Source: DATJHM01 sp035493895
Lineage (GTDB): Bacteria > Chloroflexota > Ktedonobacteria > Ktedonobacterales > Ktedonobacteraceae
Direction of reading: 5' to 3'
Assembly: GCA_035493895.1 (NCBI GenBank)
Contig: DATJHM010000086.1
Span: 1-64,000, forward strand
DNA length: 64,000 bases
Shown: one piece after another, positions 52,874-61,450 of the stretch
How positions within the stretch are numbered: position 1 is the stretch's first letter
Layout: each line of letters opens with the position of its first letter
The notes under the pieces: generated by a model
Told to the model about the DNA's origin: nothing
The model's database searches: none
What the model saw: only the letters and a program-made list of their open reading frames with translations
Translations under genes and position numbers: made by a program

Positions 52874-53782
52874 ATGATAGATGTTTGTATTTTAGGCACC
52901 TGTGGCATGATGCCGCTGCCAGGGCGCTGGCTTTCTACAGTCCTGATACGTTGTGGAGCCTCACTCACGCTTTTTGACTGTGGAGAAGGAACGCAAATTC
53001 CCTGGAAAACGCTAGGTTGGGGCTTCCGCCAGCTCGGAGCAATCTGCTTGAGCCATATGCACGCAGATCATGTTGCAGGCTTGCCAGGAGTGCTCTTCAT
53101 GGTCGCACATGCAGGGCGCACAGAACCACTGGATATCTATGGGCCAGCAGGCACAAACTACGTGATTGAGGGATTGCGGCGTATTGCGCCCGAGCTGCCT
53201 TTCCCGATCATCATTCATGAGCTAGCAGGCGGTGAACAATTTCCACTGCCAGGAGGCTTACAGGGCGCATGTAATGCAGCAGCGCATGGAATTCCCTGTC
53301 TGGCCTATCGTCTGGAATTAGCGCGCTCAGCAGCGTTTCAAGTCGAGAAAGCGCGCGCGCTGGGTCTCCCCGTACAGCTCTGGTCACGATTGCAACGTGG
53401 TGAGGAGCAGGAATTTCAGGGAAAAATCATCAAGCCCGAGGAGGTATTGGGAGAGCCCAGGCGGGGTATCTCATTTGGCTATATTACCGACACGCGTCCC
53501 ACCAATGCGCTGAGCGACTTTGTGCAGGGAGTTGACCTGCTGGTCTGCGAGAGCATGTATGATAACCCGGCAGATCTGCCCCTGGCAAAGGCCAACGCGC
53601 ATATGCTGGCAGAAGAATCGGCCAGCATTGCCAGCAAAGCGGGCGCAAAGGAGCTGGTGCTCACCCACTTTAGCCCTAAGATTCAAGATACGACCCAGGC
53701 AGAAAAAGCAGCTCGCGCAATCTTTCCCAACACACGAGCTGCGCATGACGGCCTGACCATCACCCTGGAGTACGAAGACTAA
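52874..53782 (+). CDS. rnz: Ribonuclease Z / tRNase Z
   Basis: 302 residues, the usual short tRNase Z length. The metallo-beta-lactamase motif H-M-H-A-D-H is at 61-66, with further metal ligands in H-G-I-P near 135 and the H-F-S motif (T-H-F-S) near the end. The ~155-180 region holds the flexible arm for tRNA binding. It cuts the 3' trailer of pre-tRNAs that lack an encoded CCA. AGAGGATTATTGG precedes the ATG. Confidence 0.93.
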   Translation: MIDVCILGTCGMMPLPGRWLSTVLIRCGASLTLFDCGEGTQIPWKTLGWGFRQLGAICLSHMHADHVAGLPGVLFMVAHAGRTEPLDIYGPAGTNYVIEGLRRIAPELPFPIIIHELAGGEQFPLPGGLQGACNAAAHGIPCLAYRLELARSAAFQVEKARALGLPVQLWSRLQRGEEQEFQGKIIKPEEVLGEPRRGISFGYITDTRPTNALSDFVQGVDLLVCESMYDNPADLPLAKANAHMLAEESASIASKAGAKELVLTHFSPKIQDTTQAEKAARAIFPNTRAAHDGLTITLEYED

Positions 53783-53815
53783 CAGTAGTGGTTGCCCTTG
53801 CACACCCAACAGAGA

Positions 53816-54796
53816 TTACTCTGAGGAGAGCTGATCGAGCAATTGGAGAGAAGGGGATTGCATCGGCTTCAGATAGGTCTCAAAGAACGTCAGTACCTTT
53901 TGCGTATAAGCGACACGATCCATAAAGTAAGCCCCGCAATGTTCAGCATCGGGAACAAGCCAGAGCTCTTTAGGACTGGGTGCCTCGGCATAGAGAAGAG
54001 GAGCATCCTGCGGATCGACAATAGTATCTTTTAGACCATGAATAAGCAAGATAGGGCAGGACGTAATCTTTGAGATATCACGCAAGGGCTCAACCTGATG
54101 AAAATGATAGCCAGCACGCCACCATAAGAAAAGATCAGTTACCCAATCAAAGATAGCAAAAGGTACATGCAACGTACGCCGTACAGCATATTCCACAGCA
54201 CTTCGATGCGTAGCAAAAGGACTATCGGCCACCAGAGCGGCGACATCTGAACAGCGAGCGGCCCCCATAATCGCGACCGCCGCGCCCATAGAATAGCCGA
54301 CCACCCCCAGGCGATCCTGTGGAGCGCGATTTTTCGCATAAGCAACCGCGCCCAGGAAATCATTGAGCTCGCGAAACCCCAGCGTAATCGGCTTCCCTAC
54401 CGCCTCGCCGTGTCCATAATACTCGAACGCCAGCACATTATGACCAGCCTTCCAGAGTTGGCCACACATACCGAGCACATCACTCCGGCGGCCACGATAC
54501 CCCGGGCACACAATCACCGTCGTCGTCGCGTTCTCAGCTGGAATATACCAGCCACTCACCTGGTGGTCGCCATGCAAAGGGGAAAACGTAATCTCCTGAG
54601 CGGGAAGATTCAACTCAAAGGGACTAAAAGTATAAAAATCAAAAGTGGCCAGTTGTTTAGGACGTGTAAGAGTATCGACAATATAGATCCCAACACCAGC
54701 CATCACGCTCAAGACGCCGACACTTCCCCCAATACTGCCAAAAAGAAGCTTCTTAAGAGAAGGGTGAAATGGTCGTACGTTGCGCAAATTGAACAT
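53816..54796 (-). CDS. Membrane-anchored alpha/beta hydrolase
   Basis: 326 residues. A basic N-terminus and a hydrophobic helix (about 20-40) anchor it. The nucleophile elbow is G-Y-S-M-G-A-A, and the acidic and His members are in H-G-L-K-D-T-I-V-D and D-A-E-H-C-G-A. The plan fits the ABHD13/BEM46-like group. I chose the ATG at 54796; two ATGs 54-60 bp upstream (54850, 54856) are in frame but have no ribosome site. It is convergent with rnz. Substrate unknown. Confidence 0.82.
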   Translation of the reverse strand: MFNLRNVRPFHPSLKKLLFGSIGGSVGVLSVMAGVGIYIVDTLTRPKQLATFDFYTFSPFELNLPAQEITFSPLHGDHQVSGWYIPAENATTTVIVCPGYRGRRSDVLGMCGQLWKAGHNVLAFEYYGHGEAVGKPITLGFRELNDFLGAVAYAKNRAPQDRLGVVGYSMGAAVAIMGAARCSDVAALVADSPFATHRSAVEYAVRRTLHVPFAIFDWVTDLFLWWRAGYHFHQVEPLRDISKITSCPILLIHGLKDTIVDPQDAPLLYAEAPSPKELWLVPDAEHCGAYFMDRVAYTQKVLTFFETYLKPMQSPSLQLLDQLSSE

Positions 54797-55285
54797 TGAG
54801 GCAGCCAACCTTTCTAGCACTTGATTGGCATCATAGCATACATCACGCATTTTCATCTGAACATGAAAACCCTGAATAGCAACAGGTTATTCCATAGATA
54901 CCATACCAAAACAAAACAGACGTGAACCTACATGATACGAGAAAACAGGCAAACTGATCTTCACTGCTATTACGATGAGCTACAACGGAAAGTTACACAG
55001 CCGCGTTACGAGGACAGAAGGATCATGCCTTATTGTTATCATTTCAATGAAATCTATGTATTGGAATAATCACAAAAAATAGGCTAGACTTAAATAGGAA
55101 TAGATACATTTTACATGAATTGTTCAATAGTGGCAAAGAGCCTGGCAAAAGCAAAAGCTCTTAGCCCTGGCATCTTATCGTTCTGTACACCGCAGGTGAA
55201 GATGTCTTGACATCGTACTTTCTTGACGAATGCAGTCAAGCAGATCGGAAGAAATAACAACATACATCTATATAGAGGGATAGTA
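54797..55285. other. Divergent spacer, no supported gene
   Basis: A 45-codon frame at 54932-55069 has no ribosome site; I do not call it. No promoter is strong enough to defend. The spacer is AT-rich around 55040-55100. Confidence 0.45.
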
Positions 55286-55318
55286 ATGAATACACAGAAT
55301 AGCGAGGAATTGCAATGA
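55286..55318 (+). CDS. Possible 10-residue leader peptide overlapping the TSUP start
   Basis: ATG-AAT-ACA... encodes MNTQNSEELQ and ends in a TGA that overlaps the ATG of the next gene (ATGA at 55315-55318). AGAGGGATAGTA precedes it. It may couple translation of the transporter, or may be by chance. Confidence 0.3.
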   Translation: MNTQNSEELQ

Positions 55319-56622
55319 GCAAGCATATAGCAAGCATTCCTGGTCCAACGCAAGCAGAGACGCTGGGAACAAGGACCCAAAAAAAGAGCCAGGACGATCT
55401 GGCAGCAACGATTATTGGCTGGGTTTTACAGGGAGGAGTCCTGATCAGCGCAATCATCATACTGCTCGGATTATTCTTACTGCCAACGCGGCCGGGCGGT
55501 CTATCTTTGCAGCGTCTGCTCGAATTTCCACAATCGTTGCAGGAAGTCATCGCAGGGCTACTGGTACTGCGTCCACAGGCAATTATCACGTTGGGATTAT
55601 TGTTGCTGATCGCGACCCCCGTCGTGCGCGTCCTGGCCTCAGTGATCACCTTTGCCCTGGAGCACGACCGTAAATACGTCATATGTACCTGCCTGGTCCT
55701 GTGCATTTTGCTCTATAGCATTTTCTTTGCAGGTGACGGAGGCCAGCAGGCACAGATACAGGCACAGGGACTGCATTTCTCCATCCTGATCGTACTCGCC
55801 ATCTTCCTGGGCTCAATCGCAGCGGGTCTGCTGGGTTCACTGATAGGTCTGGGTGGAGGAGTATTAATTGTGCCACTGTTGACCCTCGTCTTCAAGCTCC
55901 CCATCACCTTCGCAATTGGCGTGAGCATCATCTCCGTCATCGCAACCTCAAGTGGAGCGGCGGCGGCTTATGTACGGGACCACTTGACCAACATGCGTAT
56001 CGGCATGTTCCTCGAGTTGGGGACAACGCTTGGAGCGATCAGTGGAGCCTTTCTCGCGGCCTTTCTTGCGCCGCAGTTGCTCTCGATCATCTTCGGCGTC
56101 ATTCTCTTCATCTCAGCAGCGCCCCTGGTGTTTAAAATCGGAGAAGAATTACCCGAAGGAGTCAAAAACGACCGCTGGGCAAAGTGGCTCAGACTGGATT
56201 CATCGTATCCAGACAAGCGCCTCCAGCGTTCAATACCTTATCAGGTCACACGGACGCCCTGGGGTCTGGGCATGATGTACATCGCAGGTCTGATCTCGGG
56301 GCTGCTCGGGATTGGTAGTGGCACCTTCAAAGTCATCGCGTTGGATTCCCTGATGCGCCTGCCGTTGAAAGTCTCAACCACCACAAGTAACTTTATGATT
56401 GGCGTGACCGCAGCTGCGAGCGCAGGCATTTACTTTTCGCGTGGGGACATCCCCCCACTGGTCGCTGCCCCGGTAGCGTTGGGAGTGCTCTCCGGCGCAC
56501 TGCTAGGAGCGCGACTGCTTACCCGTATGAGCAACAAAGCCCTGCGTCTGATCTTCATTCCAGTTATTGCCGCCACGGCGCTGGAAATGATATTGCATGG
56601 CATTGGCGTAGGACCATTCTAA
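55315..56622 (+). CDS. DUF1634 membrane domain fused to a TSUP (TauE/SafE) permease
   Basis: 435 residues. The first ~150 residues carry three hydrophobic helices and resemble DUF1634 (G-V-L-I-S-A-I-I-I-L-L-G-L, T-P-V-V-R-V). From about 160 follows the TSUP fold, with the two half-repeats marked by G-S-L-I-G-L-G-G-G-V-L-I-V-P and G-L-L-G-I-G-S-G, and about eight helices. TSUP proteins move sulfite, sulfonates, sulfoacetate or other organic anions across the membrane. DUF1634 is usually a separate neighbouring gene. GAGGAAT precedes the ATG. The substrate is not evident. Confidence 0.88.
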   Translation: MSKHIASIPGPTQAETLGTRTQKKSQDDLAATIIGWVLQGGVLISAIIILLGLFLLPTRPGGLSLQRLLEFPQSLQEVIAGLLVLRPQAIITLGLLLLIATPVVRVLASVITFALEHDRKYVICTCLVLCILLYSIFFAGDGGQQAQIQAQGLHFSILIVLAIFLGSIAAGLLGSLIGLGGGVLIVPLLTLVFKLPITFAIGVSIISVIATSSGAAAAYVRDHLTNMRIGMFLELGTTLGAISGAFLAAFLAPQLLSIIFGVILFISAAPLVFKIGEELPEGVKNDRWAKWLRLDSSYPDKRLQRSIPYQVTRTPWGLGMMYIAGLISGLLGIGSGTFKVIALDSLMRLPLKVSTTTSNFMIGVTAAASAGIYFSRGDIPPLVAAPVALGVLSGALLGARLLTRMSNKALRLIFIPVIAATALEMILHGIGVGPF

Positions 56623-56660
56623 AAGAGAAAATGAAGGGTCCTACCCCGTTACCTTTTTTT
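56608..56660 (+). terminator. Possible terminator across the TSUP stop codon
   Basis: GTAGGACC (56608-56615) and GGTCCTAC (56637-56644) can pair, followed by CCCGTTACC and seven T. The loop is long (21 bases). Confidence 0.35.
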
Positions 56661-57110
56661 GTGACACCCGTTTGTATTAATAAGAAAACATCAATGATGT
56701 TTTCCCCTAGCTTATTTGCGCTGTAATACGAATTTTTCACCGGTAGTGTGTTTTGTAGAATTACCAGTGTAGTTGTTGAGTTTGTAGTACAAATACCGTA
56801 ATAAGTGCTTAGTAAGAAAAAGAGAGTCTGGTTTTTCAGACTCTCTTTTTCTTGTATATAGTGCCTATGAGAGCATGAGCTTCTCACGAGAAATCAGCAG
56901 CATCAGGCGACAGCGAGCACCAGCGAAGTAGAAGAAAAAAAATTCTCAGCACGAGTTGATCAATCATCACCGCCTATGATATACTCTTTGTGCCCGTGGC
57001 AAAACGGGAAGAAAATATGGGCACGCAGTGTTCATACTATAGGAATAACAATTCAAGACAATTACTACCACTGTCCCAGAGTGGCAGCCAGGGAAAAGGG
57101 AGAATAATCA
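56623..57110. other. Spacer between the TSUP gene and the small CxxC protein gene
   Basis: No gene is seen. It contains the terminator at 56817-56851. An AT-rich region near 56990 (TATGATATACTC) may be the -10 of the next gene. Confidence 0.5.
56817..56851 (+). terminator. Intrinsic terminator, symmetric
   Basis: AGAGAGTCTG and CAGACTCTCT form a 10-bp stem around GTTTTT, with A-rich and T-rich flanks on the two sides, so it could work in both directions. Confidence 0.65.
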
Positions 57111-57302
57111 ATGCCAAAAAAGGGTGAGCTTTCTAAAACAGCGCGTGCCTCACTGGCAAACCGCGAAGAGATCAACCACATGACATCGCGCATCTGCGCG
57201 GATTGTGGTCATCCCATTATGCTGAAAGAGCTGATGCCAGTAAAGGTAATCGGGCGGGGCATGGTGTATTATCATAAGACGCACTACAACGTCGGCCAGT
57301 AA
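57111..57302 (+). CDS. Small putative zinc-binding protein (CxxC ... HxxH)
   Basis: 63 residues, basic at the N-terminus. The metal-type residues are C29-x-x-C32 in I-C-A-D-C-G-H and H55-x-x-H58 near the end, spaced like a small zinc finger. AAAGGGAGAATAATC precedes the ATG. An intrinsic terminator follows directly, so it is a single-gene unit. No family name can be given; a nucleic-acid- or protein-binding role is an inference. Confidence 0.75.
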   Translation: MPKKGELSKTARASLANREEINHMTSRICADCGHPIMLKELMPVKVIGRGMVYYHKTHYNVGQ

Positions 57303-57332
57303 GCAAAGCGCCAATAAAAAAATACGATAAAA

Positions 57333-57371
57333 ACAAGCCTCGCGTTAAAAATAACGTGAGGCTTGTTTTTG
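57333..57371 (+). terminator. Intrinsic terminator after the CxxC protein gene
   Basis: ACAAGCCTCGCGTTA and TAACGTGAGGCTTGT form a 15-bp stem with one mismatch (C:A) around four A, followed by TTTTG. Confidence 0.75.
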
Positions 57372-57394
57372 CATAAAAGAACACGCAATAGCCA

Positions 57395-57424
57395 TTGCAA
57401 CCCCTTGCATAAACATGCTATAAT
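57395..57424 (+). promoter_or_regulatory. Likely sigma-70 promoter of the histidine kinase gene
   Basis: TTGCAA (57395-57400), 18 bp, then a perfect TATAAT (57419-57424) with TGC before it. It lies between the terminator and the kinase gene. Confidence 0.65.
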
Positions 57425-57566
57425 GGTATTATGGAATAATGCAGTGAAATCTATTAATGCGCGTACCATACTCTTTTCCGGTAGAACGTTGATATTCGTT
57501 CTCGGGCAGGGAGTAAAAAGACCATAGAGACATGTATATGTTTTAGTCATGTGGGGAGGGAAAAGG

Positions 57567-58697
57567 GTGTTGTCTGTATTGCATGCTCTACCGCGTTACT
57601 TATTGACCTTACCTTTGTGGGCACGTCTCAGTAGTACGCTCCTGACCGTAATCTTATTCGTGATTTTCTATCTTAGTATTTTGCCCATAGAGAACAATCC
57701 CAGCATCCTGGCAATCCCCGTAGCACAGGCGGCCTGGATGTTCAAGCGAAGAGGAGTATACTTCTCAGTATCGAGCATAGTCGTTGCGGTATGGATCTTT
57801 ATTTGTTTCAAGCACCATACATTTCTCCCCTCCTTCTCCATCATCCTTTCATTTGTAGTCGGAATAACCGCGCTCCTGGTAGTCGGTTTCTTGATCAGTG
57901 CTCAGCGTACCTCGCTCGATCTTGCCACAACAACACATAGAAAGCTCGAACACATGAACGAGCAACAAAAGCAATTAAGCCTGCTCAAAGACCAGTTCAT
58001 CCTGAACGTCAATCATGAGTTGCGCACGCCGCTGGCCACAGTCTATGGATATCTTGAGCTTTTGTTAGAACACCAGGAACACATGGACAAACAGAAGCAG
58101 CGTGACTTCTTAAAAAATGCGCTCTACAGTTGTGAAGAATTGCAATTACTTGTGAACAACGTGCTGGACACGATGCAAATACAATATGAAAGGCCGCTGC
58201 TCACAGTAGAGAGGCTCTCAATAGCAGAAATTATCCAGGAAGTCGTTATCCACATTGATCCGCGCAGACAGCAAGAGCACATCCTGCACCTGGACATACC
58301 AGAGCAGCTTTTTGTGCAGGCAAACGCGCAATACGTACGACAGATTCTCTACAACTTGCTCTCCAACGCATTTAAATACACGCCAATCGACACCCTGGTC
58401 GAAATCAAAGCGGCACACTACAATGCTGGTTGCCAGGAGAAAGAGGAGTTGCCGATGGTCTGCGTCAGCGTACGAGACAGAGGGCCGGGCATTCCGCCCC
58501 ATGAGCTGCCACATATGTTCGGACAATTCTTCCGGCTTGAGCGAGACATCAGCAAAAAGATCAAAGGGACAGGCCTGGGTCTCTATGTTAGTAAGCAGCT
58601 AGTAGAGGCAATGGGAGGGCACATCTGGGTTGAGAGTAGCGGCATCATTGGCGAGGGGAGCCATTTTCGCTTCACCCTGCCCTGTGATGGTCCCTGA
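57567..58697 (+). CDS. Membrane sensor histidine kinase
   Basis: 376 residues from a GTG start chosen because GGGGAGGG lies just upstream; an ATG at 57549 has none. Several membrane helices fill about 10-115. The dimerisation/phosphoacceptor helix has N-V-N-H-E-L-R-T-P, with His150. The ATPase domain follows with N-A-F-K-Y-T-P (N box), D-R-G-P-G-I-P (G1), F-G-Q-F-F-R-L and G-T-G-L-G-L-Y-V-S (G2). No PAS or HAMP domain is clear. No response regulator is adjacent, so it is an orphan. A membrane or lipid signal is possible. Confidence 0.9.
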   Translation: MLSVLHALPRYLLTLPLWARLSSTLLTVILFVIFYLSILPIENNPSILAIPVAQAAWMFKRRGVYFSVSSIVVAVWIFICFKHHTFLPSFSIILSFVVGITALLVVGFLISAQRTSLDLATTTHRKLEHMNEQQKQLSLLKDQFILNVNHELRTPLATVYGYLELLLEHQEHMDKQKQRDFLKNALYSCEELQLLVNNVLDTMQIQYERPLLTVERLSIAEIIQEVVIHIDPRRQQEHILHLDIPEQLFVQANAQYVRQILYNLLSNAFKYTPIDTLVEIKAAHYNAGCQEKEELPMVCVSVRDRGPGIPPHELPHMFGQFFRLERDISKKIKGTGLGLYVSKQLVEAMGGHIWVESSGIIGEGSHFRFTLPCDGP

Positions 58698-58852
58698 TTG
58701 GGCGTAAGAAAACAGCGTAAGAAGTTCGGAGCAAACAGGAGAATAGGCCTGACGACACCTCCTCGTGCGTAAAAAACTATAATCCTCTTGACAAGAGGCA
58801 TACAAGCTGTCACAATCGCGACAAGCATTCGAACGAGGAGACCCTATTATTC

Positions 58853-59731
58853 ATGATACACTCAACCGAACAAGATCATGGACAGCAGCTTACGCCGCAA
58901 ACAGCTCGTTTTGCCTTTCAGGGAGAACCAGGAGCATTTGGTGAAGAAGCCGTCCGTTCCTATTGCAGTCAGGATTCCACAATAACGCCGGAGCCTTTAC
59001 CATATCGTAGTTTTGCCGATGTTTTCCGTGCAGTCGCCACGGGAGAGGTCGAATATGGCATGGTGCCGGTCGAAAATTCGCAGGCCGGGAGCATTAACGA
59101 CGTCTATGACCTCTTGCGCCAGCACGATCTTTTTGTGATAGGCGAGATAGGGCACCCGGTCAACCATTGTCTGCTCTGCCTACCGGGTCAGCAGATCAGC
59201 GACATTACGCGCGTCATCTCACATCCCCAGGCACTCGCCCAGAGTGATGTCTACTTGCGCGATTTAGGGGTAGAGATCGTCGCGACCTATGATACCGCTG
59301 GTAGCGCCAAAATGATTCGCGATCAACAATTGATCGGCGTTGCGGCAGTCGCAGGAGCGCGGGCAGCTGAGCTCTACGAAATGGAAATCCTCGCCAGTGG
59401 CATTCAAACCATAAAAAACAACTTCACACGTTTTATCGTCATCAGCCGCGAACCAAAACCGCGACAGCCTGGAGCAGCCAAAACCATGATCGTCATGGCA
59501 ACATCCCACCAGCCGGGCTCGCTCTACCAGTGCCTTGGTGGATTGGCCGCGAACCACATCAACCTGTTGAAGCTGGAATCGCGTCCTTCTCGGCAGCGTC
59601 CCTGGGAATACGTCTTCTATCTGGACTTCGAGGGGCATCGTGAAGATCCGATTGTGCGCAGCGCCCTGGCGGATCTCGCTGGCTACACCACATTCTGTAA
59701 AGTGCTTGGCTCTTTCAGTCGCAGCATTTAA
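58853..59731 (+). CDS. pheA: Prephenate dehydratase
   Basis: 292 residues. The catalytic part (about 15-200) has F-Q-G-E-P-G-A-F-G-E-E-A and the N-N-F-T-R-F motif with the essential Thr. A C-terminal ACT domain (about 210-285; G-S-L-Y-Q-C-L, then N-L-L-K-L-E-S-R-P) gives phenylalanine feedback. There is no chorismate mutase domain, so this is the monofunctional bacterial form. It converts prephenate to phenylpyruvate. GAGGAG lies a little far (about 14 bases) before the ATG. A terminator follows. Confidence 0.95.
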   Translation: MIHSTEQDHGQQLTPQTARFAFQGEPGAFGEEAVRSYCSQDSTITPEPLPYRSFADVFRAVATGEVEYGMVPVENSQAGSINDVYDLLRQHDLFVIGEIGHPVNHCLLCLPGQQISDITRVISHPQALAQSDVYLRDLGVEIVATYDTAGSAKMIRDQQLIGVAAVAGARAAELYEMEILASGIQTIKNNFTRFIVISREPKPRQPGAAKTMIVMATSHQPGSLYQCLGGLAANHINLLKLESRPSRQRPWEYVFYLDFEGHREDPIVRSALADLAGYTTFCKVLGSFSRSI

Positions 59732-59746
59732 GCAGATCTCAACAGA

Positions 59747-59783
59747 CAAAAAAGCCAGAGTCCACGTGACCCTGGCTTTTTTT
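59747..59783 (+). terminator. Intrinsic terminator of pheA
   Basis: GCCAG...CTGGC with inner GTC/GAC pairing, followed by TTTTTTT. The A-run before it could let it also serve the convergent small gene. Confidence 0.75.
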
Positions 59784-59795
59784 ACATTGCATCAG

Positions 59796-59984
59796 CTATG
59801 AGCGAGGACGGCCAGCGCCCCTGGCGGTTATCAGAGCCGTAATCCCTCCGACCAGAAACAGCATACCAAGGCCAATGCCTGCATACGCAGACCAGTGATG
59901 GCCTTTCACCAGCAAAAATATGCCAGCGAGCAGGCATAACACACCAAGCGCAATCGCCCCATAAAGAACATTCAAGCTACGCAT
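59796..59984 (-). CDS. Small two-helix membrane protein
   Basis: 62 residues with two hydrophobic helices (about 6-26 and 33-54) and a basic tail. AAGGAATG precedes the ATG at 59984. It lies 20 bp beyond the Mrp gene on the same strand and may be in one transcript. No family is recognised. Confidence 0.65.
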   Translation of the reverse strand: MRSLNVLYGAIALGVLCLLAGIFLLVKGHHWSAYAGIGLGMLFLVGGITALITARGAGRPRS

Positions 59985-60004
59985 ACAATAGACATTCCTT
60001 TATG

Positions 60005-61042
60005 TTATGCGCGCTTGATCTTCAGCGTACTGACAAAGTTTTCAGCCAGGGCTTCATAGCCGTCTGAATAATACTCCTCGACGCGACCGGCATCACACAG
60101 TGCGGCCAGTGTGGGATCGATGGGAAGCTGGCCCAGCAGAGGAGCGCCGCTAATCGTCACCAGATCAGTACCATTGCTTGGCCCAAAGACCTCATAGCGC
60201 TCTCCCGCAGGAGTTTCGAAGTAGGACATATTCTCGACAACGCCGACAATGACCCCTTTGAGCTGCTGGACCATACTGATACACTTTTTCACGATCATCG
60301 TAGCCAGCATCTGCGGAGAAGAGACAATCACAATGCCGTCGACCGGAAGTGACTGTAAGACCGTCATAGGAGCATCAGAAGTACCTGGAGGAAGATCAAC
60401 CAGCAAATAGTCAAGCTGCTCCCAATCCACATCGCTATAGAACTGTTTAATAGCGCTGGAGATCATAGGGCCGCGCCAGACTACAGGATCGCTCTCATTC
60501 TCCAGGAACATATTCATCGACATCACTTTGATACCATTTTTACTGCGCAACGGCTCAATGCCGCCGCTAGCAGTCTTGGAGGGCTGGCCCTTTGTACCGA
60601 ACATGCGAGCAATACTGGGTCCAGTGATATCGCCATCCAGAATACCCACACGCAGTCCCTGGCGGCGCAGAGAAACGGCGAGCAGACCAGTTACCAGAGA
60701 TTTACCAACGCCACCTTTGCCGCTCATAATCGCAATCACATTTTTAATCTTGCGGTCAGGGGCAGCTGAGGACATCGTCAAAGGAACGCCGCGTCCGACG
60801 GGAGCCTTTTTAGGAGCAACCGAAATAGGCTCACCATTGACCGAAGCATTCAAATCTTTGACCAACTGATCAAGCTTCTCGGGAGTGAAGCGATGAGTGC
60901 GTGCCCCACCAGCCACGCTTTCACGAGAGCCGACAGCGCAGGCAGTACAGGGCAAACCATGCCCATGAAACACCTTTACCGTAGCTGGATGCTTCGTCAC
61001 AACATCATGAATGATCATGTCGGCAGTTATCGTTTCCGCCAT
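60005..61042 (-). CDS. Mrp/NBP35 family P-loop ATPase with N-terminal DUF1858
   Basis: 345 residues. An N-terminal DUF1858 domain (1-65) has P-C-T-A-C (Cys32 and Cys35), which recalls a metal- or hybrid-cluster-binding CxxC. The Mrp ATPase follows: deviant Walker A G-K-G-G-V-G-K-S at 108-115, G-D-I-T-G-P-S-I-A-R, and D-L-P-P-G-T-S-D-A. The C-terminal C-P-x-C cluster-binding motif of NBP35/ApbC is absent: the region reads E-N-M-S-Y-F-E-T-P-A-G-E. It may be an Fe-S carrier that works differently. GTGAGGATACG precedes the ATG at 61042. Confidence 0.9.
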   Translation of the reverse strand: MAETITADMIIHDVVTKHPATVKVFHGHGLPCTACAVGSRESVAGGARTHRFTPEKLDQLVKDLNASVNGEPISVAPKKAPVGRGVPLTMSSAAPDRKIKNVIAIMSGKGGVGKSLVTGLLAVSLRRQGLRVGILDGDITGPSIARMFGTKGQPSKTASGGIEPLRSKNGIKVMSMNMFLENESDPVVWRGPMISSAIKQFYSDVDWEQLDYLLVDLPPGTSDAPMTVLQSLPVDGIVIVSSPQMLATMIVKKCISMVQQLKGVIVGVVENMSYFETPAGERYEVFGPSNGTDLVTISGAPLLGQLPIDPTLAALCDAGRVEEYYSDGYEALAENFVSTLKIKRA

Positions 61043-61265
61043 GTTTCGTATCCTCACGAGCAGCACAGAGCCCGCGCCCTGGTGCTACTTTCTTGTAATA
61101 AAGAAAACAATTGCTCATTTCATAGACAAGTTGGTCATCATAGCAGCAACAAGCACACATCGCCTATAAACAGACAACCTATCCTCATCCTGATTATTGC
61201 TATAACACCTCGCAGCATCCACCACAGAACAGATGGGCTGGCTAATTCCGACCTCTTTACTCAGT

Positions 61266-61294
61266 ATTATAGCATACTCAGCGAGCATGTTACC
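61266..61294 (-). promoter_or_regulatory. Likely promoter of the Mrp gene, extended -10
   Basis: The minus strand has a perfect TATAAT (61266-61271) with TGC directly before it, and a weak GGTAAC 17 bp further upstream. Confidence 0.5.
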
Positions 61295-61375
61295 ACATTC
61301 CCACCATAGTTTGTAGAGCTTGCAGAAAGAGTTGCGACCGCTGGTCAGGGAAAAAAGAGCGGGCAGTTTCAGTAA

Positions 61376-61404
61376 TTGCGTAGAGAGCGCACTTATGCTA
61401 TCAT
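61376..61404 (+). promoter_or_regulatory. Likely promoter of the Crp/Fnr regulator gene
   Basis: TTGCGT (61376-61381), 17 bp, then TATCAT (61399-61404) with TGC before it, about 47 bp before the start codon. Confidence 0.55.
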
Positions 61405-61450
61405 GACAGCATTGACGCAGAACATGCTTCTAAGATGTAAAGGAAAAAAG

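Larger units (their letters stand above)
61043..61450. other. Divergent spacer between the Mrp and Crp/Fnr genes
   Basis: No gene is seen. It holds likely promoters for both sides (61266-61294 minus, 61376-61404 plus). Confidence 0.55.

Noticed and set aside
54932..55069. 45-codon frame (starts MIRENRQTDLHCYY) in the spacer before the TSUP gene
   Set aside because: It looks slightly protein-like, but has no ribosome site, promoter or recognisable relatives; evidence is too weak.
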